A stretch of DNA of 64,000 nucleotides from Lysobacterales bacterium. Lineage in GTDB: Bacteria; Pseudomonadota; Gammaproteobacteria; Xanthomonadales; Rhodanobacteraceae. Below the pieces are notes generated by a model. That model did not search any database, was not told where the DNA came from, and saw only the letters and a program-made list of their open reading frames with translations. A program made the position numbers and the translations under genes. The stretch covers positions 434,001 through 498,000 of the forward strand of contig JADJHN010000003.1 in NCBI GenBank assembly GCA_016707485.1. The letters run 5' to 3'. Within the stretch, counting starts at the first letter, position 1; every line of letters begins with the position of its first letter. Positions 40,535-52,200 of this stretch are shown here, piece by piece.

Positions 40535-41289
40535 TGGCGAATCCGCCCTGGCTGCTGCCGGACTGGCCCGCGCCGGCCAACATCCACGCGCGGATCACCA
40601 CCCGGCAGACACCGGGCATCTCGCTGCCGCCGCGCGAACACTGCAACCTCGGCAATCGTTGCGGCGACGATGCTGCGACCGTGGCACACAATCGCGCATC
40701 CCTGATCGATCTGCTGCAGTTGCCGGCCACGCCAATGTGGTTGCATCAGGTGCACGGCAGCGCTGTCGTCGATGCCGATGCCTGCAATGCCATCCTTGAA
40801 GGAGAAGTCGAGGCCGATGCCGCCTTTACGCGCCAACCCGGCGTCGTCCTCGCCGTACTTACCGCCGATTGCCTGCCGGTGCTTTTTTGCACCGCCGATG
40901 CGGGCAAGGTCGCCATTGCCCATGCCGGTTGGCGCGGCCTCGCCGGCGGCGTGCTCGAAGCCACCGTGGCCGCGCTCGATATCGACCCTTCCGGCGTATT
41001 GGCCTGGATCGGTCCGGCGATCGGTGCGGCTTCCTACGAGATTGGCGAGGAAGTGCGCCAGGCCTTCATCGACGCCGATGCCGACGCGGCATCCGCATTC
41101 ACGGCGACCCGCCACGATCACTGGCTGTGCGATCTCGACAGTCTCGCGCGCAGGCGCCTGGCCGCCGTCGGCGTGACCCGGGTCTGTGGTGGCGGTTTCG
41201 ACACGCGCGTCGATCCGCGCTTCTTTTCCCACCGGCGGAATCCGCAAACCGGTCGCTTTGCCAGCCTGATCTGGCGCACTGCCGGCTGA
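40534..41289 (+). CDS. pgeF: PgeF/YfiH (LACC1-family) multicopper-like protein
   Basis: A peptidoglycan-editing factor and purine-nucleoside phosphorylase-like family, 251 residues. The zinc-site residues are His71 (LHQVHGSAV), Cys113 (TADCLPVLF) and His130 (AHAGWRGL), followed by RFFSHRRNPQTGRFASLIW at the C-terminus. Its place directly after rluD, overlapping by one base, is the conserved arrangement for yfiH. Confidence 0.94.
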   Translation: MANPPWLLPDWPAPANIHARITTRQTPGISLPPREHCNLGNRCGDDAATVAHNRASLIDLLQLPATPMWLHQVHGSAVVDADACNAILEGEVEADAAFTRQPGVVLAVLTADCLPVLFCTADAGKVAIAHAGWRGLAGGVLEATVAALDIDPSGVLAWIGPAIGAASYEIGEEVRQAFIDADADAASAFTATRHDHWLCDLDSLARRRLAAVGVTRVCGGGFDTRVDPRFFSHRRNPQTGRFASLIWRTAG

Positions 41290-41369
41290 TCGGCAGTGTG
41301 ACGGTGTACCGATCGCATGCCCCGCAACGGCGTAGGCTTGGGTTTTCGGGGCAATCAGGGGATACACCG

Positions 41370-42395
41370 ATGAAGAGCTTTCTTCCGGCAATGGTGCTCG
41401 GCCTCTTCGCCGGCCATGCATCCGCCGCCGAAATGACGGTGCAGAACGACTCGCTGACCAATTTCGGCACGGCAATCATCCAGGCCGGGTTTGTCGCCGG
41501 TGAACAGGGCGCCAGCTGGCTGACCTCGCCCTGCGACGGCAACATCGTCGCCGTGCAGATCTTCTGGCTGTCGACCACCGGCGCAACCGGACAACTGCTC
41601 GGCGACGCCATCAACATCTATCGATCCGGCACGTTCCCGACCCCGGGCGCGCTGGCCCAGGAGATCGCCGCGCCCCTGCTCACCGACGGCGCCATCAACG
41701 AGTACCGCTTCCTCGACGACAACAGCACGGTGCCCTTGATGGTGCCGGTCTCGAACAATGAAACCTTTGTCGTCGCCTACCGGTTTTCCGAAAATCCGCT
41801 GCCCAGTGGCCCGAGTCTGGCGACTGACGCCGACGGCATCCACAGCGGGCGCAATGCCATCTACGCATTTCTTGGTGCCGGCACCTATTTCTGGTTTTCA
41901 TCCGAATCGTTTGGCGTTTCCGGAGACTGGGTGATCCGGGCGGTCGTCGATTGCCAGGCAGGCGGCGGCAGTGCCGATGTTTCGGCCGCGATCAGCACCA
42001 CGCCCTCGTTGTACACGCCCGGCGCAGCAATCAGCCACACCGTCACGATCAGCAACGCGGGACCGGCAAATGCCCCGAGCGTGATTGTCGTCGACGCCTT
42101 CCCGGCCAGCTACACCGGCACGACCTGGGCGTGTGCGGCCAGTGGCGGCGCAACCTGTACTTCGGGTGGCAGCGGCAACATCTCGCAGGTGGTCAACCTG
42201 CCGACCGGCAGCCATGTGACCTACACGGTAAATGCCACGGTCGCGGCGGGCACCAGCGGAATCGTTTCCAACTCGGTGACAGCCGTGGTCAATGCCCCTG
42301 CCAGCGATCCAGACACCGGCAACAACACGGCAACCGCCAATACCGCTCCCGCATCGGACCGGATCTTCGCCAGCAGCTTCGAAGCAACGCCATAG
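41370..42395 (+). CDS. Secreted protein with DUF11 domain and C-terminal IFASSF tag
   Basis: A 341-residue precursor. Signal peptide MKSFLPAMVLGLFAGHASAA, then an N-terminal beta-rich domain of about 200 residues without a recognised family (LTSPCDGNIVAVQIFWLSTTG...). A DUF11/CARDB-like Ig domain follows (YTPGAAISHTVTISNAGPANAPSVIVVDAFPASYTGTTWAC; DPDTGNNTATA). It ends DRIFASSFEATP, the short C-terminal tag also found on three other secreted proteins of this window. It stands between pgeF and pilR; the start follows an 80-nt gap. Function unknown, probably surface or extracellular. Confidence 0.85.
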   Translation: MKSFLPAMVLGLFAGHASAAEMTVQNDSLTNFGTAIIQAGFVAGEQGASWLTSPCDGNIVAVQIFWLSTTGATGQLLGDAINIYRSGTFPTPGALAQEIAAPLLTDGAINEYRFLDDNSTVPLMVPVSNNETFVVAYRFSENPLPSGPSLATDADGIHSGRNAIYAFLGAGTYFWFSSESFGVSGDWVIRAVVDCQAGGGSADVSAAISTTPSLYTPGAAISHTVTISNAGPANAPSVIVVDAFPASYTGTTWACAASGGATCTSGGSGNISQVVNLPTGSHVTYTVNATVAAGTSGIVSNSVTAVVNAPASDPDTGNNTATANTAPASDRIFASSFEATP

Positions 42396-42515
42396 GCCAT
42401 CCGCCACGCCCGCGAGCATGGCATGATTGCCGAAGAATCCGGCCGCAAGTCTTTGCCTTCCCATCCGGCGCAGATTAACCTTGCGCGTTGCGACCGCTGA
42501 ACATCGAATGAAAGC

Positions 42516-43952
42516 ATGAGCAAACAATACGCCCTGGTAATTGACGACGAGCGCGATATCCGCGAGCTGCTGACCCTGACTCTGGGTCGCATGGGCTTGC
42601 TGGTCGAGTCCGCGGCCACCGTCAGCGAAGCCAGGCAACGTCTCGCCGAACGGCGCTACGCATTGTGCTTCACCGACATGCGCCTGCCTGACGGAACCGG
42701 GCATGAGGTGATCGAGCTGATCGCCGCCCAGTACCCGGAAACACCGGTGGCCATGATCACGGCCTACGGCAATGTCGATGCCGCCGTGGTCGCTCTCAAG
42801 GCAGGCGCATTCGACTTTGTTTCCAAGCCGGTCGACATCAATGTCCTGCGCCGCCTCGTGCAGACCGCCTTGCGCCTGTCCGAGGAAAAGAAGGCTGGCG
42901 CCGATGCGAGCAGCACCAAGCTGATCGGCGAATCCGAGCCGATGAAGCAATTGCGTGCAACGATTGCCAAGGTCGCGCGCAGCCAGGCACCGGTGTATGT
43001 CGCCGGCGAATCCGGCGTCGGCAAGGAATTGGCCTCGCGCCTGATCCATGAGCTCGGCCCACGCGCCTCGGCACCGTTCGTGCCGGTCAACTGTGGCGCG
43101 ATTCCCTCGGAGTTGATGGAAAGCGAATTCTTCGGTCATCGCAAGGGCAGTTTCACCGGTGCCCACGCCGACAAGGAAGGTTTGTTCCAGGCTGCCGATG
43201 GCGGCACCCTGTTTCTCGACGAGGTGGCCGAGCTGCCCCTGCACATGCAGGTCAAGTTGCTGCGCGTAATCCAGGAAAAGGCGGTGCGGCCGATCGGCGC
43301 ACGTGCCGAGGTTCCTGTCGACGTGCGCATCCTCTCGGCCACGCACAAGAACCTTGCGCGCCTGGTCGACCTTGGCGCGTTCCGCCAGGACCTCTTCTAT
43401 CGCATCAACGTGATCGAGTTGCGCGTGCCGCCTTTGCGCGAGCGCCGCGATGATATCCCCTTGCTGGCCACGCGCATCCTGGAACGCCTGGGTCGCGAGG
43501 CCGACCGTGCCCCGGCGCGACTCAGCGCCGATGCCTTGCGCGCACTGAATGCCTATGACTTCCCGGGCAATGTGCGCGAGCTCGAGAACATCCTTGAGCG
43601 CGCCGTGGCGCTGTGCGAGGACGGCTCGATTGGTGCCGAGGACATGCGCCTGGTGGTGCGTGCGCCCGCTGAATCAGCGCCTTCCGTGGTCGAGGCGGCG
43701 ATGCCGTCGCGGCCGGTCGCCTCACACCATCACGCTTCGGCGCGATCGAATGAAGGTGAATTCAATGCCGGCATCGTGCTGCCGGACTCCGCCTACAGCG
43801 GCGACCTTGCCGCCACTGTCGCGGAAACCGAGCGGGCGGTGATCACCAAGGTTCTCGAAGCGACACGCTGGAACCGTACTGCGGCAGCCAAGCAGCTTGG
43901 CCTGACCTTGCGCCAGTTGCGCTACCGCCTCGAAAAGCTCGGCATCGAGTAA
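42516..43952 (+). CDS. pilR: PilR-like sigma-54-dependent response regulator
   Basis: NtrC-family, 478 residues. Receiver domain with acidic pocket DDE and phospho-acceptor Asp in FTDMRLPDGTG (about residue 53). AAA+ domain with Walker A GESGVGKE, the sigma-54-contact loop GSFTGAHADKEG, and LFLDEVAELPLHMQVKLLR. C-terminal Fis-type HTH (NRTAAAKQLGLTLRQLRYRLEKLGIE). The loop reads GSFTGA rather than GAFTGA, as is usual in PilR. It likely pairs with the PilS-like kinase at 30149-31789, 10.7 kb away. No pilA or pilB is next to it. Confidence 0.9.
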   Translation: MSKQYALVIDDERDIRELLTLTLGRMGLLVESAATVSEARQRLAERRYALCFTDMRLPDGTGHEVIELIAAQYPETPVAMITAYGNVDAAVVALKAGAFDFVSKPVDINVLRRLVQTALRLSEEKKAGADASSTKLIGESEPMKQLRATIAKVARSQAPVYVAGESGVGKELASRLIHELGPRASAPFVPVNCGAIPSELMESEFFGHRKGSFTGAHADKEGLFQAADGGTLFLDEVAELPLHMQVKLLRVIQEKAVRPIGARAEVPVDVRILSATHKNLARLVDLGAFRQDLFYRINVIELRVPPLRERRDDIPLLATRILERLGREADRAPARLSADALRALNAYDFPGNVRELENILERAVALCEDGSIGAEDMRLVVRAPAESAPSVVEAAMPSRPVASHHHASARSNEGEFNAGIVLPDSAYSGDLAATVAETERAVITKVLEATRWNRTAAAKQLGLTLRQLRYRLEKLGIE

Positions 43953-44109
43953 ATCCCGACCCGGCCGGGGACAGCCCCTGCTGACGCATTTGCCGTGCGG
44001 CTGATGCGCCACCATGCGTGATCGACTCGCGTGCTCGGGGCCGCGACGGGAAACTTTCCACGATCGAACGCAGTCATTGACCCGGATCTTTCCTGGAAAG
44101 CAGTGGCCG

Positions 44110-44778
44110 ATGAAAAAATGGCTGAAGGACAATCGCGGCGTACTCGTCTTCATCCTCTGCCTGGGCTTGTTCCGCACCGCGATAGCCGACTGGAATCCGG
44201 TACCGACAGGCTCGATGCGTCCGACCATCCTCGAAGGTGATGTAGTGCTGGTCAACCGCCTCGCCTACGATCTCAAGGTTCCCTTTACCGATATCTCGCT
44301 GGCCCGGCTCGGTGACCCGCAACGCGGCGACATCGTCACCTTCAGTTCGCCGAAAGATGGTACGCGGCTGATCAAGCGCCTGGTCGCCCTGCCTGGCGAT
44401 ATCGTCGAGCTGCGCGACAACCGGCTCTTCATCAATGGGCAGCCCGCCGAATACTCCAACGTCAGCACGGTTCGCGAGCCGGTCGGCGTGGGCCGCATTG
44501 TCGATGCAACACGCGCCACCGAGGCATTCGACCACAGCATCCGCACTGTGCAGTTCCTGCCCGTGTCCAATGCCAGAAGCGACTTCGGCCCGATTGTCGT
44601 GCCCGCCGGGGCCTACTTCATGATGGGGGACAACCGCGACGACAGCGAAGATTCCCGCTACATCGGCAGCGTGCCACGCGAACTGCTGATCGGCCGTGCC
44701 GGACGCATCCTTGTCTCCGCCGACATCAAGCAGGACTGGCGGCCACGTTTCGAGCGCACGGTCAGTCCGCTGCGCTGA
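44110..44778 (+). CDS. lepB: Signal peptidase I
   Basis: Removes Sec and Tat signal peptides at the inner membrane. The 222-residue form has a single N-terminal helix (GVLVFILCLGLFRTAIA), catalytic Ser35 in TGSMRPT, Lys89 in RLIKRLVALPGD, and the box GDNRDDSEDSRYIG. It is short compared with E. coli LepB (324), lacks the second helix, and lies with phoH and ybeY rather than with lepA and rnc, so it may be a second signal peptidase. The ATG at 44110 was chosen. The longer frame adds 32 unrelated residues. Confidence 0.93.
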   Translation: MKKWLKDNRGVLVFILCLGLFRTAIADWNPVPTGSMRPTILEGDVVLVNRLAYDLKVPFTDISLARLGDPQRGDIVTFSSPKDGTRLIKRLVALPGDIVELRDNRLFINGQPAEYSNVSTVREPVGVGRIVDATRATEAFDHSIRTVQFLPVSNARSDFGPIVVPAGAYFMMGDNRDDSEDSRYIGSVPRELLIGRAGRILVSADIKQDWRPRFERTVSPLR

Positions 44779-44877
44779 ATCCGGCGGCTGGTAGCGCCCA
44801 CGTCCAACCATGGACGGGGGCAGCGCACGCAACCCGCGCTGGCATCGTCCCTGCGCTCGCGCTACCCTCGCGCGCCT

Positions 44878-45873
<996 letters not shown>

Positions 45874-45946
45874 GTCATCGGCCCAAGTGTCGGTCTGCAA
45901 ATCCCGGGCATCGCCGTGTTTCCACGAGATCGCGGAATTTGGCAGC

Positions 45947-46414
45947 ATGACGCTTGATCTGCATCTCTCGCGATCAACGGGCCTGAGGCAAACCGGCCTG
46001 CCCCGACGCGCCACGTTCCAGCGCTGGATCGAAACCACCCTGCGCATGGCCAAGCGCCGAGGAAACAGCGAAGTCTCGATCCGCCTCGTCGACGCCGACG
46101 AGGGCCGCACCCTGAACCGGCAATACCGTCATCGCGACCATGCGACGAACGTGCTTTCTTTCCCTGTCGGGCTGGAACCCGGAATCAGCTTGCCCCTGCT
46201 TGGCGACCTTGCCATCTGCGCGCCGGTGGTTGCCCGCGAGGCCCGCGAACAGGGCAAACCCCTGCGCGACCACTACGCGCACATGACCGTCCACGGAATC
46301 CTGCACCTGCTCGGCCACGACCACGAAAACGATGTCGACGCCGAGCGCATGGAAAACCTCGAGCGCAAGATCCTTGCCGAACTCGGATTCGCCGATCCGT
46401 ACGTGGAGCGCTGA
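45947..46414 (+). CDS. ybeY: Endoribonuclease / rRNA maturation factor YbeY
   Basis: A zinc metalloprotein for 16S 3'-end maturation. The 155 residues contain RHRDHATNVLSFP and the metal motif H116-x3-H120-x5-H126 (HGILHLLGHDH). The ATG at 45947 gives the usual length. The frame is open upstream inside phoH, but that part is a phoH shadow. Confidence 0.96.
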   Translation: MTLDLHLSRSTGLRQTGLPRRATFQRWIETTLRMAKRRGNSEVSIRLVDADEGRTLNRQYRHRDHATNVLSFPVGLEPGISLPLLGDLAICAPVVAREAREQGKPLRDHYAHMTVHGILHLLGHDHENDVDAERMENLERKILAELGFADPYVER

Positions 46415-46447
46415 AGTCGGGCGATTGCACAGCGGCCGGCAGCCTAC

Positions 46448-49060
46448 TCAGTTGTCTGATGCCCCGGCTTGGTCGACAAGACGCGCGCGCAATTTCTCCG
46501 CGCCGGTCCTTGTCTGCAGATCGGCGCGCGAGGCGGTCGCTTGCAGGTCATCGAGCAAATCCCTGGCGCGCCCTTCATCTCCGTTCATGAGCAACCAATG
46601 GGCGAGGGCAAGCCGCGTACGCGTCGGTGCCACCGCATCGGGGTCATCCTTCCTCTGCCAGCCCGCATTGGCAACATCCAGCAGCTGGCGTACCTCGGCG
46701 TCGGCCACGCCGCTGTCGAGCAAGGCCTGGGCAAGCCAGGTCGAGGCGGTGAGCGTTCGCGGATCGTCAACACCATAGCGGCGGGTCAATTCCGGAACAA
46801 TTTCGCGAAAGGCGGCGATTGCCTCGGGGAAGCGGGAGGCGCGCGCTTGATGCCGCGCCCATTGCATGCGCGCATAGAGGTATTCGCCACTCTCGCGACC
46901 ATCGAGTGTCTCCGCATCGGACAGCGCACGCTCGAACAAGGCATCCGCCTGGTCGGCCTGTCCGGCGTCATCGAGGATGACACCCTTGCGCAGCATGAAC
47001 ACCGTGCCGAAGCGGCTGGGATCGCCTTTCAGCTCACGGGTCAGCGTCAGGCCTTCCGTGGCCAGGGCCAGCGCATCGGAATACTGCCCCTGGGCCGCCC
47101 GCAGCTGGGCCAGGCGGCTCAGCGACATCGCCAGGACGGTCTGATTGCCGCCGTTGCGGCGCTGCGCAACAGAGCGATCACAGAACTCCGCAGCACTGGC
47201 CAGCATGCCGCGATTGCTGAGGATGATGCACAGGTTGCCGACCGCCGCCTCGTGGCGGTTGTCGGGACTCGCCAGTCGCTGTTCGTTCATGGCGTAGGTC
47301 TTGCGTGCCGCTTTCTCGGCCGCCACCAGGTTGCCACTGCGATTGAGCGCAAGGGAAAGCACCATCCAGGCGTTCGCGATCTCCTGTGAGCCTGCCGGCG
47401 TCAGGCGTTCGGCAAGCGCGAGCGATTCGCGTGCCGCGGCCTCGGCATCGCTGGCGGCAAACTGGCCATTGGCCATGGCGTTGGCCATCGCTTCCAGGCA
47501 ACGCGCCGCATCGAGCGGCTGGTTGATAGCCGGATCGAGATAGATGTCGACTGCCTCGCGCAACATCGCCACGCCCTTGACGTTGTTGTTCATGTGCCGA
47601 TAGGCATTGCCGACTGCCTCAAGCAGACGCGCGCGGATACGCGGCTGCTCCGCCAGTTCGGAATTGATGCGCGCGGCACCCGCATCCAGCACTTCGCGCG
47701 CGCTCAGCTCATGGGTCATGTTGTCGTTGACGTTCGAATCGGATGCGGCGAACACCGAAACCAGAAACTCGGCGACGCGATCCGAGATTTCCGCCTGCGA
47801 TTTCGCTTCGCGCTCGGCGAGCACGGTACGCCAGGTGAAGGTGACGGCAAGGGCGAGGACGAAGCTCGATACCGCGAGCAACCAGCGGTTGCGCCAGACG
47901 AACCGACGCACGCGATATCCTGCCTGGCCGCGCCTGGCCAGCACCGGTCGCGAGGCCAGGAACGCACGCAAATCCTCGACAAAATCGGCGACCGAGGGGT
48001 AGCGCTGGCCTGGCTCGCGCCGCAATGCCTTCATCACGATCGCGTTGACATCCAGCGGAATCCGTCGGGCATTTGCATGGCCGCGTGCTTGCGCCTGCCG
48101 ATGATTCCGGGCCTTGCGCATTGGCGGCACGTCGCCGGAAACGATCGCGTTCAAGCGCGCTTGATCGGTCATGAGGTGATCGAACGGGCGCACACCGACC
48201 AGAAGCTCGTAGAGAATGACGCCGAGTGAATAGATATCGGTTGCAGTGCCGAGGCGGGCACCCTCGACCTGCTCGGGGCTTGCGTAGGCAAGGGTCATTG
48301 CACGCGTCGCCGTCACTGCGCGGGTGCCCCGGTCTTCGGCGTCGATCAGGCGGGCAATGCCGAAGTCGAGCAGCTTTGGCTCGCCAGCGTCATCGACCAG
48401 GATGTTCGCGGGCTTGAGGTCGCGATGGATGACCAGGTTCGCATGCGCATATTCAACTGCGGCGCAAACCTTGATGAACAGCGCGATGCGCGCCCGCAAT
48501 GAGAGCGCGCGGGACTCGCACCAGCGATCGATCGGTTCCCCGTCGACGAACTCCAGGGCAAGGAAGGGCACGCCATCGGTGCCTTGCCCTGCTTCGATGA
48601 GGTGGGCAATACGCGGATGGTTGAGTGAACCAAGGATGCGACCCTCTTCCAGAAAATGCGCGAGCGCACGCTCCGTGCCGATGCCCGCACCATGCAACAA
48701 CTTGAGGGCGACCCGCTGGCGTACCGTGCCTTGTTCGCGTTCGGCCAGCCAGACCTGGCCCATGCCGCCTTCACCGACGCGCTCGATCAACCGGTAGCGG
48801 CCGGGTACGGCCGGTTGAAGGCGGGCATCGGCCAATGCTGCACCCGCCAGCATTTCGACACCGCGATCGAGCAGACCGTCGCCGTCGCCCATGGCAGACG
48901 TCTCGACGGCGGCAATCAGCCATTCAACCTCGCGGCGCAAGTCCTCGTCGCCTGCGCAAGCCTCGTCAAGCATGGGCGCGCGCTCAGGGTGGGGTCGATC
49001 GAGCAGGTCATGGACCAGCGCTTGCGCTCGACTGTAGCGTTCCGCACCCGGATCAATCAT
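46448..49060 (-). CDS. Hanks-type Ser/Thr protein kinase with C-terminal TPR-like region
   Basis: 870 residues. A helical N-terminal part (about 1-85) precedes the kinase: GEGGMGQVWLAE (about 95), Lys of VALKLLHG, HRDLKPANIL (about 211), LDFGIARL and YASPEQVEG. One membrane helix lies near residues 390-410 (LLAVSSFVLALAVTFTW). The rest is alpha-helical with many TPR-like repeats, probably periplasmic. The ATG at 49060 (MIDPGAERYSRAQALVHDLL) was preferred over an extension of 11. This architecture is common next to ECF-type sigma factors, and one lies at 55519-56100. Divergent from the large secreted protein; convergent with ybeY. Confidence 0.9.
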   Translation of the reverse strand: MIDPGAERYSRAQALVHDLLDRPHPERAPMLDEACAGDEDLRREVEWLIAAVETSAMGDGDGLLDRGVEMLAGAALADARLQPAVPGRYRLIERVGEGGMGQVWLAEREQGTVRQRVALKLLHGAGIGTERALAHFLEEGRILGSLNHPRIAHLIEAGQGTDGVPFLALEFVDGEPIDRWCESRALSLRARIALFIKVCAAVEYAHANLVIHRDLKPANILVDDAGEPKLLDFGIARLIDAEDRGTRAVTATRAMTLAYASPEQVEGARLGTATDIYSLGVILYELLVGVRPFDHLMTDQARLNAIVSGDVPPMRKARNHRQAQARGHANARRIPLDVNAIVMKALRREPGQRYPSVADFVEDLRAFLASRPVLARRGQAGYRVRRFVWRNRWLLAVSSFVLALAVTFTWRTVLAEREAKSQAEISDRVAEFLVSVFAASDSNVNDNMTHELSAREVLDAGAARINSELAEQPRIRARLLEAVGNAYRHMNNNVKGVAMLREAVDIYLDPAINQPLDAARCLEAMANAMANGQFAASDAEAAARESLALAERLTPAGSQEIANAWMVLSLALNRSGNLVAAEKAARKTYAMNEQRLASPDNRHEAAVGNLCIILSNRGMLASAAEFCDRSVAQRRNGGNQTVLAMSLSRLAQLRAAQGQYSDALALATEGLTLTRELKGDPSRFGTVFMLRKGVILDDAGQADQADALFERALSDAETLDGRESGEYLYARMQWARHQARASRFPEAIAAFREIVPELTRRYGVDDPRTLTASTWLAQALLDSGVADAEVRQLLDVANAGWQRKDDPDAVAPTRTRLALAHWLLMNGDEGRARDLLDDLQATASRADLQTRTGAEKLRARLVDQAGASDN

Positions 49061-49282
49061 TGGCTGCCTGCAAAAACGGGGACCGACGCGCATCGCGGCA
49101 TCATCCGCATGCCCCTGCGAAACCCGCCTCGCAAGTCCATCGAAGCCGGCGTCGGGTGAGGATAACAGCCAACCAGCGCAACGATGATCCTCGCCGATGC
49201 CCTTCTGCGCGTAAACCCCTGACGCGAACCGGCGTCACCGGTGGCGAGGGTCGCCGGCCATGACTGGATAACGGGGACAGCA

Positions 49283-52200
49283 ATGAAGATCAACGAGAAC
49301 TTGAATCCGCCAGCCGACGCGGCGTCTTCGCGGTGGCGTGGCAGAGCCTGGGCAATCGTGATGGGGGCGACGATGGCAGCCAGCGCCGGAGCCACCGAGC
49401 CCCCGCAACTGCCGCGCTTCGTCGCCGGCCCGCTCGACATCGACTGCAGCACGACGCCATTCGGGCTGCATACGCCACTGGCTCAGGACATCGAGGGAAT
49501 CAACCTGATCGAGTCCTCCGCCTTGAACGTGATAGACGAGTACCAGCCCGAACCCGGCACTGGAGCGGCTCCGTATACGCGCGACTTCCGCGCGGCCCGG
49601 CCGACCGCACTGAATGGCGCGAGCCTGCAACGCGCGGTGAATGTCGATCTCGATGGCAATGGCCGTGATGAAGTGGCGGCGGCCTACAAGATGGGTGATG
49701 GCAGCCTGCGCATCGCCGTTTACAAGCGCGGGTCCAACACGGTCCAACTCTTCGATACCTGGTCGCTGAGCCAGACCTTCAGCCAGGTCGAGCTCGCCGC
49801 AGGCGACCTCGACGGTTCCACCGACGGCCACCAGGAACTGGGCGTCATGCTGCGCAGCATTTCCGGTTCCGTGGCCGTATTCGTGTTGCAGGGCGACGCG
49901 AGCGGCGGGATTGCCCAGGCTGACAATCTATCGGCAGGAAGCTGGCAGCGTAACGGCCCGGTCGGCAGTTCGGTTGGCTTCACCGCAGGTGACCTGTTGC
50001 TCTCCGGGCATGACCAGCTCGCCGTGGTCAGCGAACTGAATCCCGGCAACAACCGTCAGTTGGCATTTGACCTGCTCGAATTCGAGCCAACCACCACCCA
50101 ATTGCCGATCACCGGTTCGGCGATCAACATCGGCAGCAAGACCCTGACGACCAACGTTGGCGGGGCATTCGGCGGTGACGCCAATGGCATCATGCGCATC
50201 GAGGCCGACGCCGGCGACGTGGTAGACAGCGCGGCAGCCGAGCTCGTGTTGCACATCCAGCATCGCCAATCGAGTTACGACTACATCACCCAGCGCCTCC
50301 TGCACTTCCCGACCACGCGCGACCAGAACAATCACATTACCGGAATCAGCCTCTACGACCGCACGCCGGCCGATCCGAATGATGACAATGCTTTTGATTC
50401 GAGTCAGGTCGTCCAGCAGCAGAATGAAAACGGCCCGGCCAGCTTCGAGGCGACGATCGCCCAGGTTGATTCGACGCCCCAGCGCGAAATAATCCTCGCG
50501 CGCTCGAATCCGAGCGACAACCTTACTGTGGCCGTGTACCAGCCCCAGGTCGATCGCAATGCCGGTTTCACTTTCCTTACAACAGGTAATACGGTTAATT
50601 TCCACAATACATCGACGGGCGGTGCCGTCTCCCACGCCTGGACCTTTGGCGACTCAAGCGGCACCCTTCAAGGTATCGATGTAAGTCACCAGTACAGCGG
50701 ACCAGGCAACTATTCGGTCAGCATGACTGCAACCTATGCAGACGGCGGGACGCGCAACTACACGACGATGGTGCTGGTCGACTCAAGCGCGAATTCCGGC
50801 GGCTTGACGCCGGAGTACAGCTACAACGTGGGCAGTCCCAGCCAGGTGGGCTCATACCAGGTTGCGAGCTTCAACGACCTGTCGTTTGTCAATGTCGCGG
50901 CCGGGGACATGAACCGGGATGGTACCCATGAGGTACTGACGATGGCCCGCAACACCAATGGCCGCGTGTTGCGATCACGCTGGCAACTCACCGATCCAGC
51001 CAATCCGGCATCTTTTTCCGGCAAGCACGCCGAGGAAACCAATACTGCTTTCAACAACATGACCGCGATGGAACTCGTCGGCAGCGATTTCGACGGCGAT
51101 TCGCTGCATGGCACGCTCGGCGACGAATGCGTGCAGGTCTACGAGCCGCAGATGCGCCAGGTCATCTGGCTGCCGCCGTATTTCGGCATCGAGCAGGCCG
51201 CGACCGACAAGCTTGCCACCTGGGGACAATCAACCACGGGTACGACCAGCAGCGAGAAGCGCTCGGGCAGTTACACCTCGAACGATGTCTCCGGCTACAT
51301 CGGTGTGGAAGTGGGCACCCCCGACAACCTTCCCTACACCATCGAAGCGTCCGTCTCCTTCACGGCTGGCGGCAACTGGCAAAAAGCCAAAGGTGCCATC
51401 CATGGCGAGGAAACCTCGCTCAGCGTGGACGAGGGTCAGCAGCAGGACCAGGGTGAAGCCTTGACGATCGCTGAGGAAACCGCGTTTGATTGCTACCGCT
51501 ACGACGTGAAACGCGCTGCCAGCTCGATCGACGGCTCGATGCGCATGTGCGCACCGGTGGATGGCAGTCGCCTGGTCAGTGGCAGCGACGCCCGCGAATG
51601 GGATACCGCCGTGCCGGCAGCCGGCATGCAGTTGCTCGGCCACAAACCGGCCCAATGGTTCCCGCTGCAACGCGACTGGGCCAACATCGCATTGTTCAAG
51701 CCGGTGACGACCAATACGGCCTTTTCCGCCGGGCATGGCATCGACAAGCTGACCGACGGCTGGTTTGACAACGAGGCTCTGGCCGGCGCACCCCGCGTCC
51801 AACCGTATGTCGAAATCGATCTGGGGAGCGTGCGCGATATCTCCAATATCCGCGTCTTCCCGGCCGCTGGCGATGCGATCGACCTGAAGGGTTTTCACGT
51901 CTATGCCTCGCGAACGCCGATGGACACAAGCGGAGTTCCGGCAGGTACCGGCATTTCGAGTTATGCGCCTGAAACCGAAGATGCGGTTTCCTACGATCGC
52001 TGGAACATCTGGACGCGCAACCCCGCCATCCCATCGGAGATGTTGCGAGCGCGATATATCCGTCTGCAAAACCCTGCCGCGCAGGCCGTCAATTTGCGCG
52101 TGGCCGAAATCCAGGTGTTTGGCGATGTCCACATGGAGCCGCCGCAGTACCCCCAGGCAGTGTGCGACCCGGTCGCTGATGACGGCCTGTTCAAGGCGCT

